Shown: positions 19,266 to 29,474 of the stretch, one piece after another | Layout: every line of letters starts with the position of its first letter | How positions within the stretch are numbered: the first letter of the stretch is position 1 | NCBI RefSeq assembly: GCF_013394695.1 | Contig: NZ_CP058258.1 | Location: 82,001 to 146,000, forward strand | Reading direction: 5' to 3' | DNA: 64,000 nt | From: Streptococcus sp. oral taxon 061 | GTDB taxonomy: Bacteria > Bacillota > Bacilli > Lactobacillales > Streptococcaceae | Position numbers and translations under genes: made by a program | Notes under the pieces: generated by a model | What the model was told of the DNA's origin: nothing | Database searches by the model: none | What the model saw: only the letters and a program-made list of their open reading frames with translations

Positions 19266-21215
19266 ATGTCTCATATTATTGAATTGCCAGAAGTCTTGGC
19301 CAACCAGATTGCAGCAGGAGAAGTGATCGAACGTCCTGCCAGCGTGGTTAAAGAATTGGTTGAAAATGCTATCGACGCTGGCTCAAGCCAGATTATCGTT
19401 GAGATTGAGGAAGCTGGTCTTAAGAAAATCCAAATTACCGATAATGGTCACGGGATTGCCCACGATGAAGTCGAGTTGGCTCTGCGTCGTCATGCGACCA
19501 GTAAGATTAAGAATCAAGCGGATCTCTTTCGGATTCGGACTCTTGGTTTTCGTGGTGAAGCTTTGCCTTCTATCGCATCTGTTAGTGTGCTGACTCTTTT
19601 GACAGCGGTGGATGGCGCAAGTCATGGGACCAAGTTAGTTGCTCGTGGGGGAGAAGTTGAAGAAATCATCCCTGCGACCAGTCCTGTTGGGACCAAGGTT
19701 TGTGTGGAGGATCTCTTTTTCAACACACCAGCTCGTCTCAAGTATATGAAGAGCCAGCAGGCAGAGTTATCTCATATCATCGATATCGTTAACCGTCTAG
19801 GCTTGGCCCACCCTGAGATTTCCTTTAACCTGATTAGCGATGGCAAGGAGATGACACGGACAGCTGGGACGGGTCAACTGCGCCAAGCCATTGCTGGAAT
19901 CTATGGTCTGGCTAGTGCCAAAAAGATGGTTGAAATTGAGAATTCTGACCTAGACTTTGAAATTTCAGGTTTTGTCTCATTGCCTGAATTGACACGTGCT
20001 AATCGTAACTATATTAGTCTTTTTATCAATGGCCGTTATATCAAAAACTTCTTGCTCAATCGTGCTATTTTAGATGGTTATGGTAGCAAGCTCATGGTGG
20101 GGCGTTTTCCGCTAGCCGTTATTCACATTCAAATCGATCCTTATCTGGCAGATGTCAATGTGCATCCAACAAAGCAAGAGGTGCGGATTTCCAAGGAAAG
20201 AGAGCTGATGGCGCTGGTTTCCGAAGCTATCGCAAAGAGTCTCAAGGAACAGACCTTGATTCCAGATGCTTTGGAAAATCTTGCAAAATCTACCGTTCGC
20301 AATCGTGAAAAAGTTGAGCAAACGACTTTGCCACTGAGAGAAAATACGCTCTACTATGAAAAAACGGAACTCACTAGACCGACACAAGCTGAGGTGGCAG
20401 ACCATCAGGTAAGCCTGACTGAAGAGAAGCAGGATTTGAACCTCTTTGCTAAGGAAGCCTTGGATCAGCTGACTAAACCAGCCAAACTGCATTTTGCAGA
20501 GAGAAAACCTGCTAGCTATGACCAACTGGACCATCCAGAGTTAGATCTAGCTAGTTTGGATAAGGCTTATGATAAGTTGGAGCGCGAAGAGTCTTCGAGC
20601 TTCCCAGAGTTGGAATTTTTCGGGCAAATGCACGGGACCTACCTCTTTGCCCAAGGTCGAGATGGACTCTACATCATAGACCAGCATGCAGCTCAGGAGC
20701 GGGTTAAGTACGAGGAGTACCGCGAGAGTATCGGCAATGTTGACCAGAGCCAACAGCAACTCCTTGTGCCCTATATCTTTGAATTTCCGGCGGATGATGT
20801 CCTTCGTCTCAAGGAAAGAATGCCTCTCTTAGAGGAAGTCGGCGTCTTTCTAGCAGAGTACGGGGAAAATCAATTCATCCTACGCGAACATCCTATTTGG
20901 ATGGCAGAGGAGGAAATCGAGTCTGGAATCTATGAGATGTGTGATATGCTCCTTTTGACCAAGGAAGTTTCGATCAAGAAATACCGAGCAGAGTTGGCCA
21001 TTATGATGTCCTGCAAACGCTCAATCAAAGCCAATCATCGTATCGATGACCACTCAGCCAGACAGCTTCTCTATCAGCTCTCTCAATGTGACAACCCATA
21101 CAACTGTCCGCACGGACGTCCTGTTTTGGTCCATTTTACCAAGTCAGACATGGAAAAGATGTTCCGTCGCATTCAGGAAAATCATACCAGCCTACGAGAA
21201 CTAGGCAAATACTAA
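19266..21215 (+). CDS. mutL: DNA mismatch repair protein MutL (HexB)
   Basis: A 649-residue mismatch repair protein that couples MutS (HexA) to strand removal. The GHKL ATPase motifs are all present: [26 protein letters not shown]. The C-terminal dimerisation domain carries the endonuclease motif [12 protein letters not shown], which fits DQHA(X)2E(X)4E, plus [10 protein letters not shown] and CPHGRP, so it should be a nicking-type MutL as expected in bacteria without MutH. In streptococci it is called HexB. The ATG has a GAAAGGGG site. A BOX repeat lies immediately after the stop. Confidence 0.97.
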   Translation: MSHIIELPEVLANQIAAGEVIERPASVVKELVENAIDAGSSQIIVEIEEAGLKKIQITDNGHGIAHDEVELALRRHATSKIKNQADLFRIRTLGFRGEALPSIASVSVLTLLTAVDGASHGTKLVARGGEVEEIIPATSPVGTKVCVEDLFFNTPARLKYMKSQQAELSHIIDIVNRLGLAHPEISFNLISDGKEMTRTAGTGQLRQAIAGIYGLASAKKMVEIENSDLDFEISGFVSLPELTRANRNYISLFINGRYIKNFLLNRAILDGYGSKLMVGRFPLAVIHIQIDPYLADVNVHPTKQEVRISKERELMALVSEAIAKSLKEQTLIPDALENLAKSTVRNREKVEQTTLPLRENTLYYEKTELTRPTQAEVADHQVSLTEEKQDLNLFAKEALDQLTKPAKLHFAERKPASYDQLDHPELDLASLDKAYDKLEREESSSFPELEFFGQMHGTYLFAQGRDGLYIIDQHAAQERVKYEEYRESIGNVDQSQQQLLVPYIFEFPADDVLRLKERMPLLEEVGVFLAEYGENQFILREHPIWMAEEEIESGIYEMCDMLLLTKEVSIKKYRAELAIMMSCKRSIKANHRIDDHSARQLLYQLSQCDNPYNCPHGRPVLVHFTKSDMEKMFRRIQENHTSLRELGKY

Positions 21216-21316
21216 TACTCTTCGAAAATCTCTTTAAACTGCGTCAGCCTTACCTTGCCTAACTCAAGTTATGCCTAGGGTTAGCTTCCTAGTTTAGATT
21301 TGATTTTCATTGAGTA
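21216..21316. repeat. BOX element (boxA-boxC type, no boxB)
   Basis: A 101-bp element begins TACTCTTCGAAAATCTC and ends GATTTTCATTGAGTA, with the internal GCGTCAGCCTTACCTTGCC segment of boxA and the AGCTTCCTAGTTT segment of boxC. The ends are inverted repeats. BOX is the repeat family of pneumococcus and relatives used for BOX-PCR typing. This copy is diverged in the middle and sits between mutL and ruvA. Confidence 0.85.
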
Positions 21317-21334
21317 TAAATTGAAGGGAAAATT

Positions 21335-21928
21335 ATGTACGAATATCTAAAAGGTATCATTACCAAAATTACTGCTAAATACATCGTCCTAGAAGCAAAC
21401 GGCATTGGCTACATCCTGCACGTGGCCAACCCCTATGCCTACTCAGGACAAGTCAATCAAGAAGCGCAAATCTATGTGCATCAAGTCGTTCGCGAAGATG
21501 CTCATCTCCTTTACGGTTTCCGTTCGGAAGACGAGAAAAAACTCTTTCTCAGTTTGATTTCTGTATCAGGCATTGGTCCTGTATCAGCTCTGGCTATTAT
21601 CGCAGCGGATGACAATGCAGGACTTGTTCAAGCGATTGAGACTAAGAATATCACTTACTTGACTAAATTCCCTAAAATCGGAAAGAAAACAGCCCAACAG
21701 ATGGTATTGGATCTAGAAGGTAAGGTGGTTGTGGCAGGTGATGATCTCCCTGCTAAGACTGCAGCTCCATCTAGCAGTGACAACCAAGAATTGGAAGAAG
21801 CTATGGAAGCCATGTTGGCACTGGGCTACAAGGCGACTGAGCTCAAGAAAATCAAGAAATTCTTTGAAGGAACTTCTGATACAGCTGAAAACTACATCAA
21901 ATCTGCCCTTAAGATGTTGGTGAAATAG
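21335..21928 (+). CDS. ruvA: Holliday junction branch migration protein RuvA
   Basis: A 197-residue protein that binds four-way junctions and loads the RuvB motor. It has an N-terminal OB domain ([20 protein letters not shown]), two helix-hairpin-helix motifs ([24 protein letters not shown]), a flexible linker (~140-155) and the C-terminal RuvB-binding domain. The ATG follows the BOX element by 18 bases with an AAGGGA site. It is 9 bases upstream of tag. Confidence 0.97.
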   Translation: MYEYLKGIITKITAKYIVLEANGIGYILHVANPYAYSGQVNQEAQIYVHQVVREDAHLLYGFRSEDEKKLFLSLISVSGIGPVSALAIIAADDNAGLVQAIETKNITYLTKFPKIGKKTAQQMVLDLEGKVVVAGDDLPAKTAAPSSSDNQELEEAMEAMLALGYKATELKKIKKFFEGTSDTAENYIKSALKMLVK

Positions 21929-21937
21929 GAGATTTCT

Positions 21938-22498
21938 ATGCCAAAACGCTGTGGCTGGGTTAAAATGAACAACCCTCTGTATGTAGCCTACCACGATGAG
22001 GAATGGGGGCGACCTCTCCATGACGACCAGGCCCTTTTTGAGTTGCTCTGTATGGAGACCTATCAGGCTGGTCTTTCTTGGGAAACGGTGCTCAATAAAC
22101 GCCAAGCCTTCCGAAAAGCTTTTCATGGTTACCAAATTCAAGCGGTCGCAGAGATGTCGGATGAAGAATTGGAAGCTTTGATGGATAATCCAGCCATCAT
22201 CCGCAATCGTGCCAAGATATTTGCGACGCGGGCCAACGCTCAGGCCTTTCTACAAGTTCAGGTAGAATTTGGTACCTTTGATACTTATCTTTGGTCTTTT
22301 GTAAATGGACAAACCATCGTCAATGATGTCCCGGACTACAGACAGGCGCCTGCCAAAACAGCTCTATCTGAGAAATTATCCAAAGATCTCAAAAAACGAG
22401 GCTTTAAGTTTACGGGTCCTGTTGCAGCTTTGTCATTTCTACAGGCTGCCGGTTTGGTTGATGACCATGAGAATGATTGTGAATGGAAGGGAAAGTGA
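21938..22498 (+). CDS. tag: DNA-3-methyladenine glycosylase I
   Basis: A 186-residue base-excision glycosylase that removes 3-methyladenine. The N-terminal signature CGWVKMNNPLYVAYHDEEWG holds the zinc cysteine and histidine and the conserved acidic residues of Tag; the C-terminal zinc ligands lie in DDHENDCEW. It is co-transcribed with ruvA (AGGAG site) and leads directly into a CPBP gene. Confidence 0.95.
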   Translation: MPKRCGWVKMNNPLYVAYHDEEWGRPLHDDQALFELLCMETYQAGLSWETVLNKRQAFRKAFHGYQIQAVAEMSDEELEALMDNPAIIRNRAKIFATRANAQAFLQVQVEFGTFDTYLWSFVNGQTIVNDVPDYRQAPAKTALSEKLSKDLKKRGFKFTGPVAALSFLQAAGLVDDHENDCEWKGK

Positions 22499-22499
22499 A

Positions 22500-23174
22500 A
22501 TGAAGTCTAATAAAAATAAGGGAGTTCTGATTTTTGGGCTCCTCTATACAATTCTTTTTGTGTTTGATGGTATACGAGTATTTGATTCTCCATTGCCTTC
22601 TTCTGCAGGGACTTATTTAGTCTATACCATCATGTTTGTGTATGGTTGCTTCTTATTTAAGTCACTATTGCTCCCAAAGTGGGAAGAGGTTAGAACTTCT
22701 AAAAGGAAATTTATCTTTGGGGTTTTAAAAGGCTGGGCCTTGCTTTTCATTTTAACCATTCTCTTTGGGCTCCTATCGGAAATGTTGAGACAGATGTTGG
22801 GATTAAGCGGACAGGGACTAAACGAGGCTAATATACAAACTGCCTTTAAAGAACAACCACTACTGATAGCGGTTTTTGCCTGTGTCATAGGCCCTTTAGT
22901 GGAAGAGCTCTTTTTCCGTCAAATTTTATTGAGATATTTAAGGAAAAGTCTGCCAACTTGGCTGAGTGTCTTTTTGGTCGGCCTTGCCTTTGCGCTTACT
23001 CATATGCACAGTTTGTCTTTATCAGAGTGGGTCGGTGCAGTCGGATACCTAGGTGGGGGTCTTGCTTTTTCTATTATTTATGTGAAAGAAAAGGAGAATA
23101 TCTACTATCCCCTACTTGTTCACATGTTAGGCAATAGCCTAGCCTTGATCATTTTAGCTATCGGTAGTATGTGA
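22500..23174 (+). CDS. CPBP family intramembrane protease
   Basis: A 224-residue multi-pass protein starting MKSNKNKGV, one base after the tag stop with a GGAAGG site. Motif 1 is EELFFRQ, motif 2 is FALTHMH and motif 3 is HMLGNSL, so all CPBP active-site residues are present. The frame is open for 65 codons upstream, but that stretch overlaps tag and is not used. The substrate is unknown. It may be the last gene of ruvA-tag-CPBP. Confidence 0.88.
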   Translation: MKSNKNKGVLIFGLLYTILFVFDGIRVFDSPLPSSAGTYLVYTIMFVYGCFLFKSLLLPKWEEVRTSKRKFIFGVLKGWALLFILTILFGLLSEMLRQMLGLSGQGLNEANIQTAFKEQPLLIAVFACVIGPLVEELFFRQILLRYLRKSLPTWLSVFLVGLAFALTHMHSLSLSEWVGAVGYLGGGLAFSIIYVKEKENIYYPLLVHMLGNSLALIILAIGSM

Positions 23175-23200
23175 TGAAAATGCTAGTAACGATACTGAAA

Positions 23201-23229
23201 AAAGCTGAGAAATTCATCTCAGCTTTCTT
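23201..23229. terminator. Bidirectional terminator between CPBP and S66 peptidase genes
   Basis: A 10-bp stem AAAGCTGAGA / TCTCAGCTTT, A-rich on the left and T-rich on the right. It overlaps the stop codon of the minus-strand gene. Confidence 0.85.
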
Positions 23230-24256
23230 TGTTATAGTCAAAGCGAATGACTTGATCCGTTGCGTCTACATACGCGTGGACTCCAAAGGGAACAATTGCT
23301 CTTGGTGTGGCATGACCAACGTTTAGATTATAGACAATCGGGGTATTGCTGTCAATGATATCCAATAGTGCCTCTTTATAGTCGTCATAGAAAGTTTCAT
23401 CCATAGGTTTTCCGACCAAGAGTCCACTGATGACTTCAAATATCCCAGTTTCTTTTAAAGCCTGCAACATTTTTTTGAAATCATCAGGTTCAGGCTTTTC
23501 TTCACTTGTTTCTAGCAAGAGGATTTTTCCTTTCCAGTCGGATAAGTCAGGGAAGAGTCTGTACTTTTGGCAGAGTTCTGTACTGTCTACATATCGAGAG
23601 TTGTCAAAGATATCGTAGAGGGATTCGAGGCAACCACCGAGGATTTTTCCCTCGAACTGGGCAGTTCCTTGTAGCAAGTCAAAACCTGTATTTGCATGGC
23701 TGACACGAGGTATTCCCAAAGCTTTGGGACTGAAGTCAGTTCTTTCCTCATACCAAACGTCACTAGGTCGAATTTCCGAGATTCTTCCCGTCTCAATCAA
23801 TTCTTTGAAGTAGTGGAGGCTGTATGGCAACATTTCTTTGTCTAACTCACAAATGTCTGCTAAAAAGGATTGACCATAAAAAGTCTTGATTCCTAGTTTA
23901 TGCAACATGAGGTGGTTCATAGTTGTATCCGAGAAGCCAAGAAAAATTTTTTGTTTGATAACCTTTTGTAGTTGGTCATTTTCAAAAAGATAAGGCAATA
24001 AACGATAGGTATCGTCTCCACCGATGGCGCATAAGATCATGTCGATGCTTTCATCAGAAAATGCCTGCATCAAATCCTCCGCACGAGCTTCAGGATGTTC
24101 TTTGATAAAGTCTAAGCCTTTTAGCGAATGGGGTAAAAAGATAGGATTGAGTCCGAGGCCCTTGAGACGTTGGACACCCAAGTCCATTTCGTGTTTGACA
24201 AAGTCTTCTCCGATAATCCCACTAGATAAACTTATAATACCAATAGTAGAAGTCAT
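23219..24256 (-). CDS. S66 family peptidase (MccF-like / LD-carboxypeptidase)
   Basis: A 345-residue serine peptidase of clan S66. The nucleophile is S109 in the LGFSDTT elbow, preceded by the family CAIGGDDTYRLLPYL segment; the catalytic His is likely in NVGHATPRA. The family includes LdcA muropeptide carboxypeptidases and MccF, which cleaves microcin C-type aminoacyl nucleotides. The sequence looks closer to MccF, so self-protection or detoxification is possible, but the substrate cannot be read from sequence. An AGGAGG site precedes the ATG. Confidence 0.88.
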   Translation of the reverse strand: MTSTIGIISLSSGIIGEDFVKHEMDLGVQRLKGLGLNPIFLPHSLKGLDFIKEHPEARAEDLMQAFSDESIDMILCAIGGDDTYRLLPYLFENDQLQKVIKQKIFLGFSDTTMNHLMLHKLGIKTFYGQSFLADICELDKEMLPYSLHYFKELIETGRISEIRPSDVWYEERTDFSPKALGIPRVSHANTGFDLLQGTAQFEGKILGGCLESLYDIFDNSRYVDSTELCQKYRLFPDLSDWKGKILLLETSEEKPEPDDFKKMLQALKETGIFEVISGLLVGKPMDETFYDDYKEALLDIIDSNTPIVYNLNVGHATPRAIVPFGVHAYVDATDQVIRFDYNKES

Positions 24257-24360
24257 ATATTATCCTCCTAGAAAAAATTGATGCTATTGTATCACAAAAG
24301 ATGAGGGAAAACAACAAGAATTAGAGTCAGAAGAAGGCTTTTAGATCAAGAAAGTAGTAA

Positions 24361-24389
24361 AAAAGCAACCGCTCGATGTGGTTGCTTTT
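24361..24389 (-). terminator. Terminator of the SemiSWEET gene
   Basis: Stem AAAAGCAACC / GGTTGCTTTT with a T-run on the minus strand. Confidence 0.85.
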
Positions 24390-24405
24390 TATAGTAGTTG
24401 CATTC

Positions 24406-24669
24406 TTATAGAGCAGTAAGGAAGGTCAGTCCGCCAAGGATAACCCCAGCCGAGTTTGGAATGATTAGAATCCAGTCTTTCTTAGGCTCTTTTGTCCATC
24501 CATAAATGACCCAGATTAAGCAAGAGACTGCTGCTGATAAAGGTTGGAATGGTTGAGCTTTATTTCCTTGTAAATTGGCAAAAATTTGGGGGATGTAGGC
24601 TATAAATACAATAATCCCGATAAAGGCACCAATTGAACCGACAATTTGATTAATTCTCTGTTTAGTCAT
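24406..24669 (-). CDS. SemiSWEET sugar transporter (PQ-loop)
   Basis: An 87-residue, three-helix protein with the PQ motif in helix 1 (VFIAYIPQIFANL). This is the minimal SemiSWEET layout, which dimerises to form a sugar pore. Conserved W and N residues in helices 2 and 3 (SCLIWVIYGW, IIPNSAGVILG) fit the substrate-binding pocket. It stands alone between terminators with an AAGGAG site. The substrate is probably a small sugar but is not determined. Confidence 0.88.
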   Translation of the reverse strand: MTKQRINQIVGSIGAFIGIIVFIAYIPQIFANLQGNKAQPFQPLSAAVSCLIWVIYGWTKEPKKDWILIIPNSAGVILGGLTFLTAL

Positions 24670-24823
24670 ATATATTTCTCCTTATTACTTTATTAGTATA
24701 ACAGAAAAACAACTTGGATTCAAGGACAAAACCTCGGGATTCTAAGGAAAGACTTTACATTAGAACGTTTTTAGAAAATGTAGCTACTTTTCTTTGGAGA
24801 ATAAAAAAAGCTTTGGAGCCATA

Positions 24824-24860
24824 ATAAAAGTAGTCTGTCTGTAAAACACACTACTTTTAT
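24824..24860 (-). terminator. Terminator of the corA / DUF1129 pair
   Basis: An 11-bp stem ATAAAAGTAGT / ACTACTTTTAT with a 15-base loop, just after the DUF1129 stop on the minus strand. Confidence 0.75.
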
Positions 24861-24868
24861 TGTTTATC

Positions 24869-25543
24869 TTAATATCTAGCAGGTCCAGCACTTGCGCTCT
24901 TGATGTTGAAACGTTTTTTGAGGTAGAAACGTAGGGCAAGGAGAGCTCCTCCGATAACCAATAAAACAAGAGGAGGTAAGCTGATATTGATGGCTTGTGG
25001 AAGGAAGTTACTCAAGAAGAGGATGAAGACCCAGGCAAACATGGTTGCTAGCATGACCAAAAGTGATTTCCAGAATGGTGGGCGTTGGCTACGGTCAGTA
25101 TCTGGTCCGTAGTAGCGGTAGATGAAGTGATAGAGCAGGTAAAAGGCAACTCCACCAAAGGCCCCTACACTGATAAGTGTTACCAATCCGTAGGCTACGG
25201 GTTGGTTTGAGAAGAAGCTCATCAAGGCGCTAACCACTGCAAATAATCCTGTGATGAAAAGGGCTGAATCCAACATCATCAATTTTGGATCGTCATTTTC
25301 CTTTGGATGTTCTTTTTCGTATTGCTCTTTTTCACTAAAGCTGTGAGCCCAGTGAGTTGGTGCTCCGTAGATAGAACGAGCAGTCACTCCCTTTGGTTGC
25401 TCCTCAAGGATATGAGGAATCACTTCTTCAAGGATAGCCTTGATTTCAGCATCTGTCTTTCCGTCCTTGAGAAATTGTTGGGTTGCAATGTGGATAAATT
25501 CTTGGTTTTTCTTGGTTAATTCTTTTAAATCAATCTGTGACAT
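24869..25543 (-). CDS. DUF1129 family membrane protein
   Basis: A 224-residue protein. The N-terminal ~85 residues are soluble and helical, containing the segment GVTARSIYGAPTHWA that is typical of DUF1129. Four hydrophobic helices follow (~92-215) with a basic C-terminus. The family is confined to lactic acid bacteria and relatives, and its function is unknown. It lies 12 bases after corA with an AGGAG site, so it is probably co-transcribed with it. Confidence 0.85.
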   Translation of the reverse strand: MSQIDLKELTKKNQEFIHIATQQFLKDGKTDAEIKAILEEVIPHILEEQPKGVTARSIYGAPTHWAHSFSEKEQYEKEHPKENDDPKLMMLDSALFITGLFAVVSALMSFFSNQPVAYGLVTLISVGAFGGVAFYLLYHFIYRYYGPDTDRSQRPPFWKSLLVMLATMFAWVFILFLSNFLPQAINISLPPLVLLVIGGALLALRFYLKKRFNIKSASAGPARY

Positions 25544-25555
25544 AATAACTCCTGT

Positions 25556-26500
25556 TTAGAACCATTTTTTATGGATGAGGTAAAGAGTGAGAGAAACACT
25601 CATAGCGAAGGCGATAAAAACGATGAGCCAGAAAGCGTGCGGTTCTCCGTTTAAAGGAATTTCATTATCCTTAAAGTTCATTCCGTAAGCTGAGAAAATC
25701 ATAGTCGGGATAGACATAACGATGGTCACGAGGGCCAAGGTTTTCATGATATTGTTCTGGTTGTTTGAAATGATAGAGGCAAAGGTCTCTGTCATAGAGT
25801 GAAGGACGTTTCCATAGATATCCGCCATCTCGATGGCCTGTTGCGTTTCAATCAAGGTATCTTCGAGTAAGTCTTCATCTTCAAGGTATTTCTTGATATT
25901 GCTAGTTGCGCTGGTCAATTTTTTAATCACGCGCTCGTTTGTCTTGAGAGAGGCCTTGAAGTAGACGATAGTCTTTTCCAACTCCATGAGTTCAATCAAC
26001 TCTTCATTTCGAGTAGACTTGTGAAGTTGAGTTTCGATTTGCTCACTCTTACGTTCGATTGAACGGAGGGCAGTTAGGTAAATCTCCGCATTGCGATATA
26101 GTATCTGGAAGATAAAGCGAGAACGCATAAAGGTATAGAAATTCCGAAGTCTCCGATTGATAAAGACATCTAGAAGTGGGAGAGGCTCCAAACAAGTGGT
26201 AATGATAGCCTCCTCTGTGATGATAATCCCCAAGGGAATGGTCACATAGTAGGTTCGGTTATTTCTTTCCTCGGTAATGGGAACATCTACGATAATCAGA
26301 GTGTATTCATCTTCAATCGTGATACGAGACATTTCTTCGGCATCGAGTGGTGCACGGAGGTCAGCGATATCAATATCAAAAGCAGAAGCAATTTCCATCG
26401 ATTCGCTCTGGGTAGGATTGACGAGATTGATCCAAGTGCCCGGCTGGAGCGTATCGATCTCTTTAAATTCAGTTGTTGTTGAGAGAAAGACTTGTTTCAT
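25556..26500 (-). CDS. corA: CorA family magnesium/divalent cation channel
   Basis: A 314-residue protein: a large cytoplasmic N-terminal domain with long helices, then two C-terminal transmembrane helices. The selectivity motif at the end of helix 1 is AYGMNF (GMN), followed by the short acidic loop with NGEP and the final helix ending in KKWF. It forms a pentameric magnesium uptake channel. The ATG has a tandem AGGA-type site. It is first gene of a pair with DUF1129. Confidence 0.93.
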   Translation of the reverse strand: MKQVFLSTTTEFKEIDTLQPGTWINLVNPTQSESMEIASAFDIDIADLRAPLDAEEMSRITIEDEYTLIIVDVPITEERNNRTYYVTIPLGIIITEEAIITTCLEPLPLLDVFINRRLRNFYTFMRSRFIFQILYRNAEIYLTALRSIERKSEQIETQLHKSTRNEELIELMELEKTIVYFKASLKTNERVIKKLTSATSNIKKYLEDEDLLEDTLIETQQAIEMADIYGNVLHSMTETFASIISNNQNNIMKTLALVTIVMSIPTMIFSAYGMNFKDNEIPLNGEPHAFWLIVFIAFAMSVSLTLYLIHKKWF

Positions 26501-26602
26501 ATCTCCTATCCTTTCCTAATCTATTCTGTGTTTAAGTGATTTTTAGCACCGTACTATTATACTACAAAATCGGCTTTTTTGGTAATAGAATTTCACTTTT
26601 TT

Positions 26603-26611
26603 TGGTATAAT
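26603..26611 (+). promoter_or_regulatory. Extended -10 promoter of uvrA
   Basis: TGGTATAAT lies 31 bases before the uvrA start. It overlaps an upstream in-frame ATG (26610), ruling that ATG out for transcripts from this promoter. Confidence 0.7.
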
Positions 26612-26642
26612 GGAAAGCAACAATGGACTAGAAAGAAGTAAC

Positions 26643-29474
26643 ATGCAAGATAAGATTGTCATCCATGGGGCACGCGCCCATAATTTAAAAAATATTGACG
26701 TGGAAATTCCACGTGACAAGCTAGTTGTGGTGACGGGGCTGTCGGGTTCGGGCAAGTCCAGTCTTGCCTTTGATACCCTTTATGCAGAGGGGCAACGCCG
26801 CTATGTAGAGAGTTTGTCAGCCTATGCTCGTCAGTTTTTGGGCAATATGGAAAAACCAGATGTGGATTCTATCGATGGTCTCAGCCCTGCCATTTCTATT
26901 GACCAGAAAACGACTAGTAAAAACCCTCGCTCAACGGTTGGGACAACAACGGAAATCAACGACTATCTACGTCTCCTCTATGCTCGTGTAGGAACACCCT
27001 ACTGTATCAATGGACATGGGGGTATCAAGGCTTCGTCTGTAGAGCAGATTGTCGACAAGGTCTTGGAATTGCCAGAGCGCCAGCGTCTGCAGATTTTGGC
27101 TCCTGTTATTCGTAAGAAAAAAGGGCAACATAAGACTCTGATTGAAAAGATTCAAAAGGATGGTTACGTCCGTGTCCGTGTCGATGGCCTTGTCTATGAT
27201 GTGACCGAAGTTCCTGAACTTGAAAAGAATAAACAACATACCATCGATGTGGTGGTAGACCGTATTATCATTAAAGAAGGTATCCGTAGTCGTCTCTTTG
27301 ATTCGATCGAAGCAGCCCTCCGTATCGCTGAAGGTTATGTAGTTATTGATACTATGGATGATTCGGAGTTACTCTTTTCAGAACACTACGCTTGTCCAGT
27401 TTGTGGCTTTACAGTTCCGGAACTAGAACCTCGTCTCTTCTCCTTCAATGCTCCGTTTGGTTCTTGTAGTGAGTGTGATGGTTTGGGGATCAAGCTAGAG
27501 GTTGATACGGACTTAGTCGTACCAGATGCTAGCAAGACCCTTCGTGAGGGAGCCTTAGCACCTTGGAACCCTATCTCTTCTAACTATTATCCAAATATGC
27601 TAGAACAAGCTATGACAGCCTTCGGAGTGGACATGGATACTCCTTTTGAAGCCTTGTCAGAGGAGGATAAGAATCTCATTTTCTATGGTTCAGATGGTAA
27701 AGAGTTCCATTTCCACTATGAAAATGAATTCGGCGGAGTTCGTGATATCGACATTCCTTTTGAAGGTGTTATAGGGAATATTAAGCGACGTTACCATGAA
27801 ACCAATAGCGACTACACCCGCACACAGATGCGTCTTTATATGAATGAGCTAACTTGTGGCACTTGTCACGGTTATCGCCTCAATGATCAGGCCTTATCCG
27901 TTCGTGTAGGAGGAGAGGAAGGACCTAATATCGGAGAAATTTCAGACCTCTCCATCGCAGACCATTTGGAGGCTATTGATCAGTTGAGCCTATCAAAAAA
28001 TGAAGCCATCATTGCTCGTCCGATTCTTAAGGAAATAAAGGACCGCTTGACCTTCCTCAATAATGTCGGTCTCAACTATCTGACCCTTTCTCGTTCGGCA
28101 GGAACCTTATCAGGTGGGGAGAGTCAACGTATTCGCTTGGCAACCCAGATTGGTTCCAATCTCTCAGGAGTCCTCTATATCTTAGATGAGCCGTCTATCG
28201 GTCTTCACCAAAGGGACAATGACCGTCTGATTGCCAGTCTGAAAAAGATGCGTGATTTGGGGAACACCTTGATCGTGGTAGAACACGATGAAGACACCAT
28301 GCGAGAGGCTGATTATCTGATTGACGTTGGTCCTGGTGCAGGGGTCTTTGGTGGAGAGATTGTAGCAGCAGGAACGCCTAAGCAGGTGGCTCGCAACAGT
28401 AAATCCATTACAGGACAGTATCTATCAGGAAAACGTGCGATTCCAGTGCCGTCAGAACGCCGCGTTGGGAACGGTCGCTTTATCGAAGTGACAGGTGCGC
28501 GTGAAAACAACCTACAAAATATCACCGCTCGCTTCCCGCTAGGGAAATTCATTGCGGTGACAGGTGTCTCTGGCTCAGGGAAGTCGACACTTATTAACAG
28601 CATTCTCAAAAAAGCCATTGCTCAAAATCTCAATCGCAATTCAGACAAGCCTGGAAAGTTTAAGGCGATTACAGGAATTGAGCATATCGATCGTCTGATT
28701 GATATTGACCAGAGTCCTATTGGAAGAACACCAAGGTCCAATCCTGCAACCTATACAGGTGTCTTTGATGACATTCGAGACCTCTTCGCTCAGACAAATG
28801 AAGCCAAGATTCGTGGCTATAAGAAGGGTCGTTTTAGTTTTAATGTCAAGGGCGGTCGCTGTGAGGCCTGCTCAGGTGACGGGATTATCAAGATTGAGAT
28901 GCACTTCTTGCCAGACGTATACGTAGCTTGTGAAGTCTGCCACGGAACCCGTTATAATAGTGAGACCCTAGAAGTTCACTACAAGGAAAAGAATATCTCG
29001 CAAGTCTTGGATATGACTGTCAACGATGCGGTGGAATTTTTCAAACACATTCCAAAAATTCAACGTAAACTCCAGACCATCAAGGATGTAGGTCTAGGTT
29101 ATGTGACCTTGGGACAACCTGCCACAACTCTTTCTGGTGGAGAAGCGCAGCGTATGAAGCTGGCTAGTGAGCTCCATAAACGCTCGACCGGTAAATCCTT
29201 CTACATTCTAGATGAACCGACAACTGGTTTGCATACTGAGGATATCGCTCGTCTACTCACCGTTTTGTCCCGCTTTGTCGATGATGGAAATACAGTTCTT
29301 GTCATTGAGCACAATCTAGATGTGATCAAAACAGCAGACCATATTATCGACCTAGGACCAGAAGGTGGTGTTGGCGGTGGTACTATTATCGCAACAGGAA
29401 CACCAGAGGAAGTAGCTGCCAATGAAGCTAGCTATACAGGACAGTATTTGAAAGGAAAGTTACATCATGAATAA
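26643..29474 (+). CDS. uvrA: Excinuclease ABC subunit A (UvrA)
   Basis: A 943-residue damage-recognition ATPase of nucleotide excision repair. I start at [14 protein letters not shown], the conserved UvrA N-terminus; the earlier ATG at 26610 is inside the -10 box. There are two ABC modules: Walker [10 protein letters not shown] and GVSGSGKST, and signatures [12 protein letters not shown] and [12 protein letters not shown]. Zinc modules are CPVCGF...CSECDG and CEACSGDG...CEVCHGTR. The stop overlaps the M24 peptidase start by eight bases, indicating an operon. Confidence 0.97.
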   Translation: MQDKIVIHGARAHNLKNIDVEIPRDKLVVVTGLSGSGKSSLAFDTLYAEGQRRYVESLSAYARQFLGNMEKPDVDSIDGLSPAISIDQKTTSKNPRSTVGTTTEINDYLRLLYARVGTPYCINGHGGIKASSVEQIVDKVLELPERQRLQILAPVIRKKKGQHKTLIEKIQKDGYVRVRVDGLVYDVTEVPELEKNKQHTIDVVVDRIIIKEGIRSRLFDSIEAALRIAEGYVVIDTMDDSELLFSEHYACPVCGFTVPELEPRLFSFNAPFGSCSECDGLGIKLEVDTDLVVPDASKTLREGALAPWNPISSNYYPNMLEQAMTAFGVDMDTPFEALSEEDKNLIFYGSDGKEFHFHYENEFGGVRDIDIPFEGVIGNIKRRYHETNSDYTRTQMRLYMNELTCGTCHGYRLNDQALSVRVGGEEGPNIGEISDLSIADHLEAIDQLSLSKNEAIIARPILKEIKDRLTFLNNVGLNYLTLSRSAGTLSGGESQRIRLATQIGSNLSGVLYILDEPSIGLHQRDNDRLIASLKKMRDLGNTLIVVEHDEDTMREADYLIDVGPGAGVFGGEIVAAGTPKQVARNSKSITGQYLSGKRAIPVPSERRVGNGRFIEVTGARENNLQNITARFPLGKFIAVTGVSGSGKSTLINSILKKAIAQNLNRNSDKPGKFKAITGIEHIDRLIDIDQSPIGRTPRSNPATYTGVFDDIRDLFAQTNEAKIRGYKKGRFSFNVKGGRCEACSGDGIIKIEMHFLPDVYVACEVCHGTRYNSETLEVHYKEKNISQVLDMTVNDAVEFFKHIPKIQRKLQTIKDVGLGYVTLGQPATTLSGGEAQRMKLASELHKRSTGKSFYILDEPTTGLHTEDIARLLTVLSRFVDDGNTVLVIEHNLDVIKTADHIIDLGPEGGVGGGTIIATGTPEEVAANEASYTGQYLKGKLHHE

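Noticed and set aside
21216..21316. RUP element between mutL and ruvA
   Set aside because: The TACTCTTCGAAAATC start and the CGTCAGC...CCTTGCC core are boxA, and the end is boxC, so BOX is the better call.
26610..26642. Longer UvrA start at 26610
   Set aside because: That ATG overlaps the TATAAT box of the only visible promoter; the conserved UvrA N-terminus starts at 26643.
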